The position numbers and the translations under genes are program-made. Below the pieces are notes generated by a model. It saw only the letters and a list, made by a program, of their open reading frames with translations, ran no database searches and was not told the DNA's origin. This document shows positions 31,133-39,842 of a stretch of 64,000 nucleotides of DNA, in pieces. The stretch comes from SHAN690 sp023262195 (GTDB lineage: Bacteria > Bacteroidota > Bacteroidia > Flavobacteriales_G > Salibacteraceae): contig JAYQJE010000003.1 of NCBI GenBank assembly GCA_038142005.1, positions 124,001 to 188,000 on the forward strand. The letters are read 5' to 3'. Positions within the stretch are counted from its first letter, which is position 1. Each line of letters starts with the position of its first letter.

Positions 31133-32146
31133 ATGAAGCCCATTACCATTCTCGCCATCGAATCCTCATGCGATGACACATCGATTGCGATTATGCGAGA
31201 TAGAAAAGTGTTGAGCAATGTAATTGCTGGCCAAAGCGTGCATGAGGAATATGGTGGTGTGGTTCCGGAGCTAGCTTCGAGAGCGCACCAAAGTAATATA
31301 GTCCCAACCGTTGATAAAGCCATTCGACAGGCCCAAATTTCTAAAGAAGACATTGATGCAGTTGCTTACACAATTGGACCGGGACTCTCAGGCTCATTGA
31401 TGGTAGGCAGCAGTTTTGCCAAGGGGCTTTCGTTGGGTTGGAACAGACCGCTTATTGAGGTACATCACATGAAGGCGCACGTATTAGCGCACCTCATAGA
31501 CGATGACCAGCAGCGCATTCCTGATTTTCCATACCTCTGCCTAACCGTGAGCGGAGGCCACACACAAATTGTCGTTGTGCATTCCGCATTGGATCAGGAA
31601 ATAATTGGGTCAACGATTGATGATGCTGCAGGTGAAGCCTTCGATAAATCCGCAAAGATCCTTGGACTATCTTATCCAGGTGGGCCGCTCATAGATGAGT
31701 ATGCTCAAAAAGGCAACCCAGAAGCTTTTAAGTTTAATCAACCTTCGGTAGATGGCCTTGACTTTAGCTTTAGTGGTTTAAAAACCAGCATTCTCTACTT
31801 TATCCGTGATGAGATGAAAAAAGATTCATTATTCATTGAGAAAAACCTTTTTGACCTTTGCGCAAGTATTCAAAAAACCATCATTGAAATACTCATGCAG
31901 AAATTGAAAAGTGCGATAAAAACTACGGGAATAAAAAGCGTAGCAATAGCTGGTGGAGTATCTGCCAATTCGGCCTTACGCTCGAGTTTGCTTGATTTAC
32001 GAAGAATGGACTGTGAAGTCTTCATTCCAAAGTTTGAGTATTGCACCGATAATGCAGCTATGATTGCAATCTATGCGCACTATATGTTTTTGGAAAAACA
32101 GTTTGGCAGCCTCAGCGCAGCGCCCAAGCCAAGATTTGCGTCATAG
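31133..32146 (+). CDS. tsaD: tRNA N6-adenosine threonylcarbamoyltransferase
   Basis: Transfers the threonylcarbamoyl group to A37 of ANN-decoding tRNAs, with TsaB/TsaE. Features are LAIESSCDDTSIAI at residues 7-20, metal-binding HMKAH (112-116), LTVSGGHTQIV, AGEAFDKSAKILGL.YPGGP, and AIAGGVSANSALR. The 337 residues are complete and unbroken. Confidence 0.96.
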   Translation: MKPITILAIESSCDDTSIAIMRDRKVLSNVIAGQSVHEEYGGVVPELASRAHQSNIVPTVDKAIRQAQISKEDIDAVAYTIGPGLSGSLMVGSSFAKGLSLGWNRPLIEVHHMKAHVLAHLIDDDQQRIPDFPYLCLTVSGGHTQIVVVHSALDQEIIGSTIDDAAGEAFDKSAKILGLSYPGGPLIDEYAQKGNPEAFKFNQPSVDGLDFSFSGLKTSILYFIRDEMKKDSLFIEKNLFDLCASIQKTIIEILMQKLKSAIKTTGIKSVAIAGGVSANSALRSSLLDLRRMDCEVFIPKFEYCTDNAAMIAIYAHYMFLEKQFGSLSAAPKPRFAS

Positions 32147-32150
32147 AAAC

Positions 32151-32831
32151 ATGCGTTTAGGCCTGCTGGTTTATATGGTAATTCTATCCGCATGTATTCA
32201 AGCGCAGAATTTGGGTCAAGTGGAGCTAGACGAGGCTCCAAAAACGGTGTATTTTAAAACCAACCCTTTATCATTACTCTTTGGAACCTTTCCACTATAC
32301 TCGGGTGAGTTAAAAGGACTGGCTGAAATTGTGATTTCCGAAAGGGTCACCTACAACTTAGGGGCAAGCCTCATATTTAAAGCACCTTGGGTGGACAACG
32401 GATTAGGGTTTCCGCTTGCAATTGGACAAGACAACAGCCTTTTGGGGTTACCGTTTTCAGGGTGAGTTTCGATACTATTACCTAAAGTTCACCAACCAAA
32501 ATCGGGTTTCGAAATTGTTTATCCCAAACGGGCTTTATGCTTCTATTCACGGCTCTTACGCTACTGCTACCTTTCGAGATAAAACCATTCGGTTTCCGAG
32601 TGTTGAATTTGTGCAAGTTGATGTCAATGCGCTTGCAGGTATGCAGCTCATGATTAGTGATGCACTGGGTCTCGATGTATATATGGGTTTAGGTTATAAG
32701 AATTACGCCATTTCACGCGTGGTTGGAGCCAACCGAACCATTGTAACCCCTTTGAAATTGGTTATTTCAATAGCTACTACTGGCCGATTAAATTCAAACT
32801 CGGCACCTCCTTGGTATTTGGGTTGTTTTAG
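32151..32831 (+). pseudogene. Outer-membrane beta-barrel-like protein, two frameshifts
   Basis: A signal peptide (LLVYMVILSACIQAQ) is followed by alternating beta strands (KTVYFKTNPLSLLFGTFPLY, FRYYYLKF, LYASIHGSYATATF). Spliced frames end in a barrel-like C-terminus, PIKFKLGTSLVFGLF-stop, with the terminal Phe typical of outer-membrane proteins (TAG at 32829-32831). Frame breaks lie in GCCTTTTGGGG near 32445 and CCCC near 32748. It is close to DUF3575-like small barrels, but I do not name the family. Confidence 0.6.
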
Positions 32832-32945
32832 TCTTTATTGCTTTTCGAATAGTGCATCACAGAAATATTTGCGACTATCATAAAAGGTACTAATGAGTTC
32901 GAGTCCGGTACTTTCAGGCCAAAATATTTCCTGAACAAATCCGAT

Positions 32946-34016
32946 TTATCGCAAATCCTTCATTACTGCATCTTTATGAAGCAACACACTGATGGTTTTC
33001 ATTCTGAAATATGCTTCAGACATATATAGGTAACCTTCGAAGTCACCAATTTCTCCCCAAGAATTTTTTATGATGTAGTACTTGGTGCCATTTTGATCTG
33101 TGGCACTACCAACCAAGTGCATTAAGTGATCATCGGTAGTTTTTAAACTTTCAAACCCGTGTTGTCTCGACTCTTGCGTCACCGTGATTTCATCGCCCGG
33201 AATATCATAGAGGCTATCGCGTTTTGGGTTTTCAGGTAGTATCGCTATTCCCTTTCTGGCTTTAAATGTCTTCTCACTCACGTCACCGTCCCAAGCTAAA
33301 CTATAACCTTCCTTTAGGGCATGATCAACCAAAGCAACCAGCTGGTCGAGCTCTATGTTCTTAAACGAACCGTTAGAATAATTATCTGGAATCTCGAGTA
33401 TAAACTCTTCACCAAATGGGTGATGTGTAAAGGATGTATAGCTTACGTAGTTATCTGCACTAAACTTGAGATCGTTTTTTAGTTTGGTTGCATCCAATGG
33501 GCTGGGCAATGCTCCCATATACGCATCCAAAATTCCGCCAAAAGCCGTCATCCATTTATCGCTAACCGTTTTCTGCTTTTTTACTCCATCTAAAAAACCC
33601 TTCATTGCCGCTTCCATCTCGCTGTGGTTATGAATAGAGTCTCCGCCAGTAAGCCCTGCATAATCTGACTCCAACACCAAACCTTTCTGATCGGCCATAC
33701 GGATTAAATCATGTGCTAATGCGCCTTGGCTAAAATTTGTAGCACCTTGCCTCAGTATGTAGTTTCTTGCTTTGTCGAGGTATATATTTCTTACGATAAA
33801 CATCTCAGAAATATCCACCTCATGCTTGCCCATGCGCATCAACTCAGACTCAAGAAATGAAGCGGTAGAAAAACTCCAACAAGTTCCTGTGATATCTTGG
33901 CTTTTAACGGTTGAGCAGTCGACACGTTGGGCATCCTTGAATTCATATTGGGCAAATACAGATATCGAACTAAATACAAATGCAGCAACAATAACAAGGC
34001 GAGAATGAACAATCAT
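32946..34016 (-). CDS. Exported C1-family peptidase (bleomycin-hydrolase/aminopeptidase C-like)
   Basis: A signal peptide (IVAAFVFSSISVFAQ), then a papain-fold peptidase with Cys46 in GTCWSFSTAS, the His in DDHLMHLVG and the Asn in IKNSWGEIGDFEGYLY. The bleomycin-hydrolase family in Bacteroidota is often exported, unlike the cytoplasmic PepC. The 356 residues are complete. In-frame codons after the stop stay open for 36 codons (32838-32945), which I do not annotate as coding. Confidence 0.88.
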   Translation of the reverse strand: MIVHSRLVIVAAFVFSSISVFAQYEFKDAQRVDCSTVKSQDITGTCWSFSTASFLESELMRMGKHEVDISEMFIVRNIYLDKARNYILRQGATNFSQGALAHDLIRMADQKGLVLESDYAGLTGGDSIHNHSEMEAAMKGFLDGVKKQKTVSDKWMTAFGGILDAYMGALPSPLDATKLKNDLKFSADNYVSYTSFTHHPFGEEFILEIPDNYSNGSFKNIELDQLVALVDHALKEGYSLAWDGDVSEKTFKARKGIAILPENPKRDSLYDIPGDEITVTQESRQHGFESLKTTDDHLMHLVGSATDQNGTKYYIIKNSWGEIGDFEGYLYMSEAYFRMKTISVLLHKDAVMKDLR

Positions 34017-34024
34017 AATTGAGA

Positions 34025-35368
34025 CTATTTAAATAATCGGAGGATGTCGTTTCCATTGGCGAAGACCAGCAACCCTAGCAGTAAAATCATTCCTACCGTT
34101 TGGGTGTATTCCATGAATTTATCTCCGGGTTTTCTACCCGAAATGATCTCGTAGAGTAAAAACAAGACATGACCACCGTCAAGCGCTGGAATCGGAAGAA
34201 TATTCATAAAAGCCAAAATCAGTGATAAAAAGGCAGTCATCAGCCAGAACGAATGCCAATCCCAAGTGGGGGCAAACATGCTACCCAAAGCTCCAAACCC
34301 ACCGATTTGTGAGGCGCCTTCTTTGGTAAACACCAATTTCATGCTCTTTATATATCCGCCAAGCTTATCACCTGTAAGTCGAACACCAGCCGGGATAGAT
34401 TCAAAGAATCCATATTCATAAACTTCCGTTTCTAGAAAATCAAACATGGATTTCAACTGAAATCCAATCTTTCCGCTCTCGCTGACTTGTGCTTCGAGCA
34501 TCATTGTCTGGCCGTCTCGCTCTATTTCTATTGCCACTTTTTCACCTTTATGGGCTTGAACTGCCTCTATGCCAGAAACCAAATCTGGCGTAGGCGTGCC
34601 CGCCACAGAAAGGATTATATCATCTGGAAGCATTCCCGCTTCCTCGGCATTTCCGCCAGCCAAAACATCAGATACGGCAAAGGGATAGATGGGAGTGAAT
34701 AGCTTGCGCGCTCCTTTGTCCATCAACTCAAGGTTCACATCTTTAGGTAAATCAATTACCATTTCTTCACCGTCTCGCTCAATGGTGATGGATCGTGCGT
34801 CATTTACCAACAGCTCAATTCCGATTTCTGAGAAGTATTTCACAGAACCATCTCCAACGGAAACTATTTTATCCCCATTCTGAAACCCATAATCCACGAG
34901 CGCGCTATCTACATGCACGCCATATTTCATATTGGCAATTGGGAGCCGTTCTTCACCCCATGCAAACAGAACCATGCTGTATATCAAGAAGCCTAAGATC
35001 AAATTGACCACAACACCACCGACCATAATGATCAGACGCTGCCAAGCTGGTTTACTTCTAAATTCCCAAGGTTTTGGTTCTTCCTTGAGCGCTTCGGTAT
35101 CCATACTCTCATCGACCATGCCATCAATTTGGACATAACCGCCCATGGGGAACCAACCAATTCCATATTCCGTTTCGCCCTTCTTTATCTTAAATAAGGA
35201 GAAATTGAGCACGTTGGGCAATGGAAATAAGAAGTCAAAAAAGAGGTAAAACTTCTTCACTCGAGTACCGAAGAGTCGAGCGGGAATAAAGTGCCCCAAC
35301 TCGTGCAGGGTAACCAATATCGATAAGCTCAGGAGCAGCTGCCCCGCCTTAATCCAAAATTCTGTCAT
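34025..35368 (-). CDS. rseP: Site-2 protease RseP
   Basis: An intramembrane zinc metalloprotease: HELGH at residues 22-26 in the first membrane helix, a PDZ pair in the middle (AGGNAEEAGMLPDDIILSV), and NILPIPALDGGHVLF in the C-terminal membrane region, supplying the second metal ligand. It cleaves membrane-bound anti-sigma factors and signal peptides. Its ATG overlaps the stop of dxr, a conserved arrangement in this phylum. Confidence 0.95.
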   Translation of the reverse strand: MTEFWIKAGQLLLSLSILVTLHELGHFIPARLFGTRVKKFYLFFDFLFPLPNVLNFSLFKIKKGETEYGIGWFPMGGYVQIDGMVDESMDTEALKEEPKPWEFRSKPAWQRLIIMVGGVVVNLILGFLIYSMVLFAWGEERLPIANMKYGVHVDSALVDYGFQNGDKIVSVGDGSVKYFSEIGIELLVNDARSITIERDGEEMVIDLPKDVNLELMDKGARKLFTPIYPFAVSDVLAGGNAEEAGMLPDDIILSVAGTPTPDLVSGIEAVQAHKGEKVAIEIERDGQTMMLEAQVSESGKIGFQLKSMFDFLETEVYEYGFFESIPAGVRLTGDKLGGYIKSMKLVFTKEGASQIGGFGALGSMFAPTWDWHSFWLMTAFLSLILAFMNILPIPALDGGHVLFLLYEIISGRKPGDKFMEYTQTVGMILLLGLLVFANGNDILRLFK

Positions 35369-36534
35369 ATTGTATCTATAATCTCACGAGCTAAGGCGCG
35401 TGCCTCGCTATCCGTATCTAAGTATTCAACCAACGTAGGATGAGAAAGTTGTGTGCAACGTTCCATCGTTTTTGCGTTGATTAAGTGTATGTCTAAAAAC
35501 TTGATTTGATCTTTCAAAAAAGCATCTACCGCAATTTCATTTGCCGCGTTTAATATGCATGGCATGTTTCCCCCTGTCTTCATGGCTTCAAATGCTAGAG
35601 CGAGGTTACCAAAGGTTTCCATATCTGGCTGCTCAAATGTGAGGGACGGGTAATCGATAAAGTTAAACCTTGGAAAATCGCTTGATAAGCGGTCAGGATA
35701 TCCAAGCGCATATTGAATGGGAAGTTTCATATCCGGCAATCCCATTTGGGCTTTCATACTACCATCAGTGAATTGCACGATGCTGTGAATAATGCTTTGT
35801 GGATGCACAATCACATCAATCTGTTCTGGCTTGAGGTTGAATAGCCACTTGGCCTCAATAACCTCTAAACCCTTATTCATCATGGAAGCCGAGTCAATGG
35901 TGATTTTGGCACCCATATCCCAATTAGGGTGTTTCAAGGCTTGAGCCTTTGTTGCTCCGAGTAAATCTTCTCGCCTCTTTCCTCTAAATGGCCCACCTGA
36001 AGCTGTTAAATAGATTTTCTCAATCGGATTATGAAACTCCCCCGCCAAACATTGAAAAATGGCACTATGCTCTGAATCTACAGGATATATGTTGACTCCT
36101 TTTTCGGCAGCTGCTTTGGTAACCAATTCACCAGCTACCACCAAGGTTTCCTTATTAGCAAGGGCTATCTGCTTACCCGCTTCTATAGCCTTTAAGGTTG
36201 GTTTCAAACCGGCAAAACCCACCATTGCTGTGAGCACAATATCCACCCCTGACATCTGAACCACCTGTTCTAAGGCTTCTGCCCTGCAATATGTCTTAAT
36301 ATCCAACGGCCACAGCTCATCCTTTACCTGTGTGTATTTGCTTTCATCAGCAATCACCACAGCATTTGGCTTGAATTTTTTAGATTGTTCGATGAGGAGG
36401 TCAGCATTGCCTCCGGCAGTAAGGACTTCCACCCTAAATCTATCGGGATTGGCTTCGATTACCTCGAGTGCCTGAGTTCCGATGGATCCAGTTGATCCAC
36501 AAATTGCTATTCCTCTGCGATTATCCTCTTCCAT
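35365..36534 (-). CDS. dxr: 1-deoxy-D-xylulose 5-phosphate reductoisomerase
   Basis: Converts DXP to MEP in the non-mevalonate isoprenoid pathway. It has NADPH-binding GSTGSIGTQ (residues 13-21), catalytic-site LANKETLVVAGELV and YPVDSEHSAIFQCL, TASGGPFRG, and MNKGLEVIEAKWLF. The 389 residues are complete. A CATCTTTG element lies about 20 bases before its start. Confidence 0.96.
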   Translation of the reverse strand: MEEDNRRGIAICGSTGSIGTQALEVIEANPDRFRVEVLTAGGNADLLIEQSKKFKPNAVVIADESKYTQVKDELWPLDIKTYCRAEALEQVVQMSGVDIVLTAMVGFAGLKPTLKAIEAGKQIALANKETLVVAGELVTKAAAEKGVNIYPVDSEHSAIFQCLAGEFHNPIEKIYLTASGGPFRGKRREDLLGATKAQALKHPNWDMGAKITIDSASMMNKGLEVIEAKWLFNLKPEQIDVIVHPQSIIHSIVQFTDGSMKAQMGLPDMKLPIQYALGYPDRLSSDFPRFNFIDYPSLTFEQPDMETFGNLALAFEAMKTGGNMPCILNAANEIAVDAFLKDQIKFLDIHLINAKTMERCTQLSHPTLVEYLDTDSEARALAREIIDTI

Positions 36535-36647
36535 TTTTTAAAGGCGCGCAAAGATGGGGCTTAGGTTTGGATTGCCACGGTCAACGCAATCAATTTTCGT
36601 TAAACCCATCAAGCAACGCGATTGAACAATTTTGTGTCTCTTTGAAT

Positions 36648-37238
36648 GTGTTTCGAATCCCAGCGCTTATTCTCCTTTCTGTTTTACTCGCATTGGCCAT
36701 ATCTGCGTGCGATGAATGTAGATCGGTAAAATGTGCCAATGGTGGTGTATGCATCAATGGAGACTGCGTTTGTGAAGATGGTATCGCTCGACCATTCTGC
36801 ACTTTAGATACTTGCTTGGAAGCATCATCTTGCGTGAATGGAAATTGTGAATATGGGTTCTGTGTTTGTGACAATGATTGGAGTGGAGAAGCTTGTGATG
36901 TAAGAATATATAAAAACCACGCTGGCGGCTATTTCGGAGGGTATTCATGCAACAACACATACATAAGCACAGCTACATTAGAACTATCCGAAGTGAATCA
37001 ACGCGATTCGTTTGAGTTTTTCGAAACTGACTTGAACTATCGCTACTTCGCAATATTTGTAACAATCGACAGCTTTTACGTTCCGCTTCAGCTTGTTCGA
37101 AATGCCCAGCCCTTTGTTTATCTCAGTGGAAATGGATCCATCAGAGAAGACGAAATAAACTATGACGTGTTTTACGAAACGCTCTACACCACGCATACTG
37201 AATATACCAGCTGCGCTTTCGAAGGACTGAAGCGCTAG
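36648..37238 (+). CDS. Lipoprotein with EGF-like cysteine repeats
   Basis: A lipobox (LALAISAC) follows a hydrophobic stretch, so the mature protein starts with a lipid-modified Cys. Two EGF-like modules (CRSVKCANGGVCINGDCVCEDG and C.NGNCEYGFCVCDNDWSGEAC) come next, then about 100 residues of beta-rich sequence (FETDLNYRYFAIFVTIDSFYV). The start is a GTG at 36648 (a TTG lies 6 bases before it). A role in surface binding or complex assembly is possible. It is divergent from dxr and convergent with the DUF6265 gene, with a 4-base overlap. Confidence 0.75.
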   Translation: MFRIPALILLSVLLALAISACDECRSVKCANGGVCINGDCVCEDGIARPFCTLDTCLEASSCVNGNCEYGFCVCDNDWSGEACDVRIYKNHAGGYFGGYSCNNTYISTATLELSEVNQRDSFEFFETDLNYRYFAIFVTIDSFYVPLQLVRNAQPFVYLSGNGSIREDEINYDVFYETLYTTHTEYTSCAFEGLKR

Positions 37239-37708
37239 TTTACCCTTTTCAGTTGATAACTATGCTCACCTCTAAACGGTTGATCTCTGGCCTCAAGTGA
37301 GACAATCATGGAGCTATCAGATTCCTGTAGATAGAAGATTCTTGAAGGAAAACCGTTTTCTTTATTTTCAAAAAGCCAGCGATTGGTTGAATCTGTTACT
37401 CCCGAGTAAAGCACCAAACCTTGAATCGGAATTGATACAATGTATGCTGGAATTCCATCAATTTCTTGAAGAATGATTTTCTCTGAAAAAATGGTTTCCC
37501 CTCATTCTATTTCAAAACCCTCACCTTCAAATCGAGTTTTGTTCCAACGCCACTGCTCAGTGAGGACAACCGATCCGTTCTGACCCAGCCATTTTCCTGA
37601 CAGCCACCGAAATTGATCTCGAAATTCTTGATTTTTTTCACCCATCTGGCATGATGAAACCAAGGTAGAAATCGCTAATAAAAAGACGAACCTTATGCGG
37701 TTTTGCAT
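37235..37708 (-). pseudogene. DUF6265-like lipoprotein with in-frame TGA
   Basis: A signal peptide with lipobox LVSSC, then the DUF6265 pattern FRWLSGKW...TEQW...FEGEGFEIE. An in-frame TGA (37502-37504) interrupts it, and the same frame continues as GETIFSEKIILQEIDG, GLVLYSGV, FENKENGFPSRIFYLQE and GEHSYQLKRVN. A CGA-to-TGA or similar change explains the stop with no frameshift. The family occurs in Bacteroidota without known function. Read as intact it would be about 157 residues. Confidence 0.65.
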
Positions 37709-37796
37709 GATTCAAAACTAAGATACGCGTTGAAAAGGCAGCACCATATAAGCTCACACTTATTTGGAAGTGTAATGGGTACATTTGCCTCGCGAT

Positions 37797-39119
37797 ATGA
37801 ATCCTTATAAAACTGTAGCTTTTCATACCCTTGGCTGTAAGCTAAACTTCAGTGAATCGAGCACCATTGCCCGATTGTTCGAACAAGGCGGCTATGCGAA
37901 AGTGGGCTTTGATGAACGACCAGACATTTTTGTAATTAATACGTGTTCTGTTACAGAGAATGCAGACAAAAAGTGTCGAAATCTGGTACGTAGAGCAAGA
38001 AGCAAAAACCCAGAAGCATTTATTGCAGTGATTGGGTGCTATGCCCAATTAAAGCCGAAGGAAATTGCGGAAATCCCGGGGGTGAACGTGGTGCTTGGGG
38101 CCAATGAAAAGTTTAATATTTTAAAACATCTTGAACATGAGCGCTCTGAGGATGGAATTGCCCACATCGAAAATGGACACATCAAAGAAGTGCGCGATTT
38201 CATTCCCTCCTACTCCGCCAATGACCGTACCCGTACATTTCTGAAGATACAAGATGGCTGCGATTATTTCTGCTCGTTTTGCACCATTCCTCTGGCACGC
38301 GGCCGAAGCAGAAATCAGAGCATCGAAGAAACGGTGAAGGTTGCCAAAGAAGTTGCCGCTCAATCGGTAAAAGAAGTGGTACTCACTGGGGTGAATATTG
38401 GCGACTTTGGCCAAGGTGGTGATGAAGACTTTTTGAAGCTTATCAAAGCGCTTGATCAAATTGACGGAATTGACCGATTTCGCATTTCGAGTATAGAGCC
38501 CAACCTCCTGTCCAACGAAATCATTTCGTTTGTGGCAACCAGCCAAAAATTTGTTCCGCATTTGCATATACCAATGCAGTCGGGATCGGATGCCATGCTC
38601 AAGAGTATGCGCAGGCGTTATGATGTAGCCCTCTATCGCGATCGGATAAGTCACATACGTTCGGTTATGCCCGATGCTTGTATCGGTGCCGATGTAATTG
38701 TAGGTTACCCTGGAGAAACGGATGCTGAATTCAACAAAACGGTCGAATTCATCAAAGAACTTGACATTAACTATCTGCATGTTTTTACCTACAGCGAACG
38801 CGCAAACACCACTGCTTTGCGAGTAGAAGACGTGATTCCAGTTACTATCCGACAAGAACGAAACAAAATACTAACGCAAATTAGCCACAAGAAAAAGCGT
38901 GCATTTTACGAAAGCCAGGTTGGCAGCAGCCATACGGTACTCTGGGAAGCTTCGGAAAACGATGGCATGATGCAGGGCTTTACAGAGAACTACATCAAAG
39001 TGCAACGCCCTATGGATGAAGCGAAAATCAACACAGTAGAGATGGTAACGCTTGTGGACATTGGCCGCAATGGTGCTATCAATATTGGCGTGGACTCGGA
39101 TATGATGGTGGTATCCTAA
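37797..39119 (+). CDS. mtaB: tRNA t6A37 methylthiotransferase MtaB
   Basis: A radical SAM enzyme that converts t6A37 to ms2t6A37. The N-terminal UPF0004 cluster has HTLGCKLNFSES and INTCSVTENADKKC, and VIGCYAQ follows. The radical SAM motif is CDYFCSFCTIPLARG (CX3CX2C), then LTGVNIGDFG, HLHIPMQSGSDAMLKSMRR and a TRAM-like C-terminus. The 440 residues starting at ATG 37797 are normal. Confidence 0.95.
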   Translation: MNPYKTVAFHTLGCKLNFSESSTIARLFEQGGYAKVGFDERPDIFVINTCSVTENADKKCRNLVRRARSKNPEAFIAVIGCYAQLKPKEIAEIPGVNVVLGANEKFNILKHLEHERSEDGIAHIENGHIKEVRDFIPSYSANDRTRTFLKIQDGCDYFCSFCTIPLARGRSRNQSIEETVKVAKEVAAQSVKEVVLTGVNIGDFGQGGDEDFLKLIKALDQIDGIDRFRISSIEPNLLSNEIISFVATSQKFVPHLHIPMQSGSDAMLKSMRRRYDVALYRDRISHIRSVMPDACIGADVIVGYPGETDAEFNKTVEFIKELDINYLHVFTYSERANTTALRVEDVIPVTIRQERNKILTQISHKKKRAFYESQVGSSHTVLWEASENDGMMQGFTENYIKVQRPMDEAKINTVEMVTLVDIGRNGAINIGVDSDMMVVS

Positions 39120-39189
39120 TCACTGCAGATAATAACCAATCGGTGTTTATCACTTAATCTTTAGTAAAAATTAGAAGACCAAATTGGTC

Positions 39190-39198
39190 TAGATTTGC
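39190..39198 (+). promoter_or_regulatory. Bacteroidota-type -7 element TAGATTTGC
   Basis: A perfect TAnnTTTG match ending 4 bases before the GTG of the following gene. It is preceded by the near-palindrome AGACCAAATTGGTCT at 39176-39190. A leaderless or near-leaderless transcript is implied. Confidence 0.5.
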
Positions 39199-39201
39199 TC
39201 T

Positions 39202-39822
39202 GTGACCTCAAACGATCGCCTTATCATCTTTGCTCGAAAAGCCGAGAAAAGTCAGCTTAAAAAGAAGCTCGTAGATGATATTGGAACCGAGCAAGCGTTG
39301 GTAGTTCATCATAAGTTACAGCTCTACACCAAAGAAATCACCCGAGTTTTAAATTGTGAAAAGGCCGTGTATTATGCAGATCAAATAGACCACAATGATT
39401 TGTGGGACAACATGATTTACGATAAGGGACTACAACAAGGCGATGATCGAGGAAGCAGAATGTATGATGCGTTTACAAGAGCTTTCGCTGATGGAAAACA
39501 ACGAGTGATTATTATCGGCACCGACTGTATTGATTTAGAATCACACATGATCAAAGAAGCCTTTGCGGTGCTCGAAAGCAATGATGTAGTATTGGGGCCT
39601 GCGCGCGATGGTGGATATTATTTATTAGGAATGAAGAAATTTCTTCCCACGCTGCTCACAGATAAAAACTGGGATTCTGAGGACTTGCTAATGGACACCA
39701 TTCTCGATCTAAAGCAACTCAACGCTAAATATTATTTGCTCAAAACTCTTAATGACATTAATTCAGCAGACGATCTCGATCGGTTAGCAAATTTTCAAGA
39801 ACGATCTGAAGATTGGTTTTAA
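39202..39822 (+). CDS. DUF2064 / TIGR04282-family glycosyltransferase-like protein
   Basis: A nucleotidyltransferase-fold protein of 206 residues: RLIIFARKAEKSQLKKKL at the N-terminus, the central VIIIGTDCIDLESHMI and VVLGPARDGGYYLLGM. This matches the family often linked to sulphate/methyl-glycan or arsenosugar-type sugar transfer; the substrate here is unknown. The start is a GTG at 39202, chosen for its fit to the promoter-like element at 39190. Confidence 0.8.
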   Translation: MTSNDRLIIFARKAEKSQLKKKLVDDIGTEQALVVHHKLQLYTKEITRVLNCEKAVYYADQIDHNDLWDNMIYDKGLQQGDDRGSRMYDAFTRAFADGKQRVIIIGTDCIDLESHMIKEAFAVLESNDVVLGPARDGGYYLLGMKKFLPTLLTDKNWDSEDLLMDTILDLKQLNAKYYLLKTLNDINSADDLDRLANFQERSEDWF

Positions 39823-39842
39823 GGCAAGAGTTGATGTAATCT

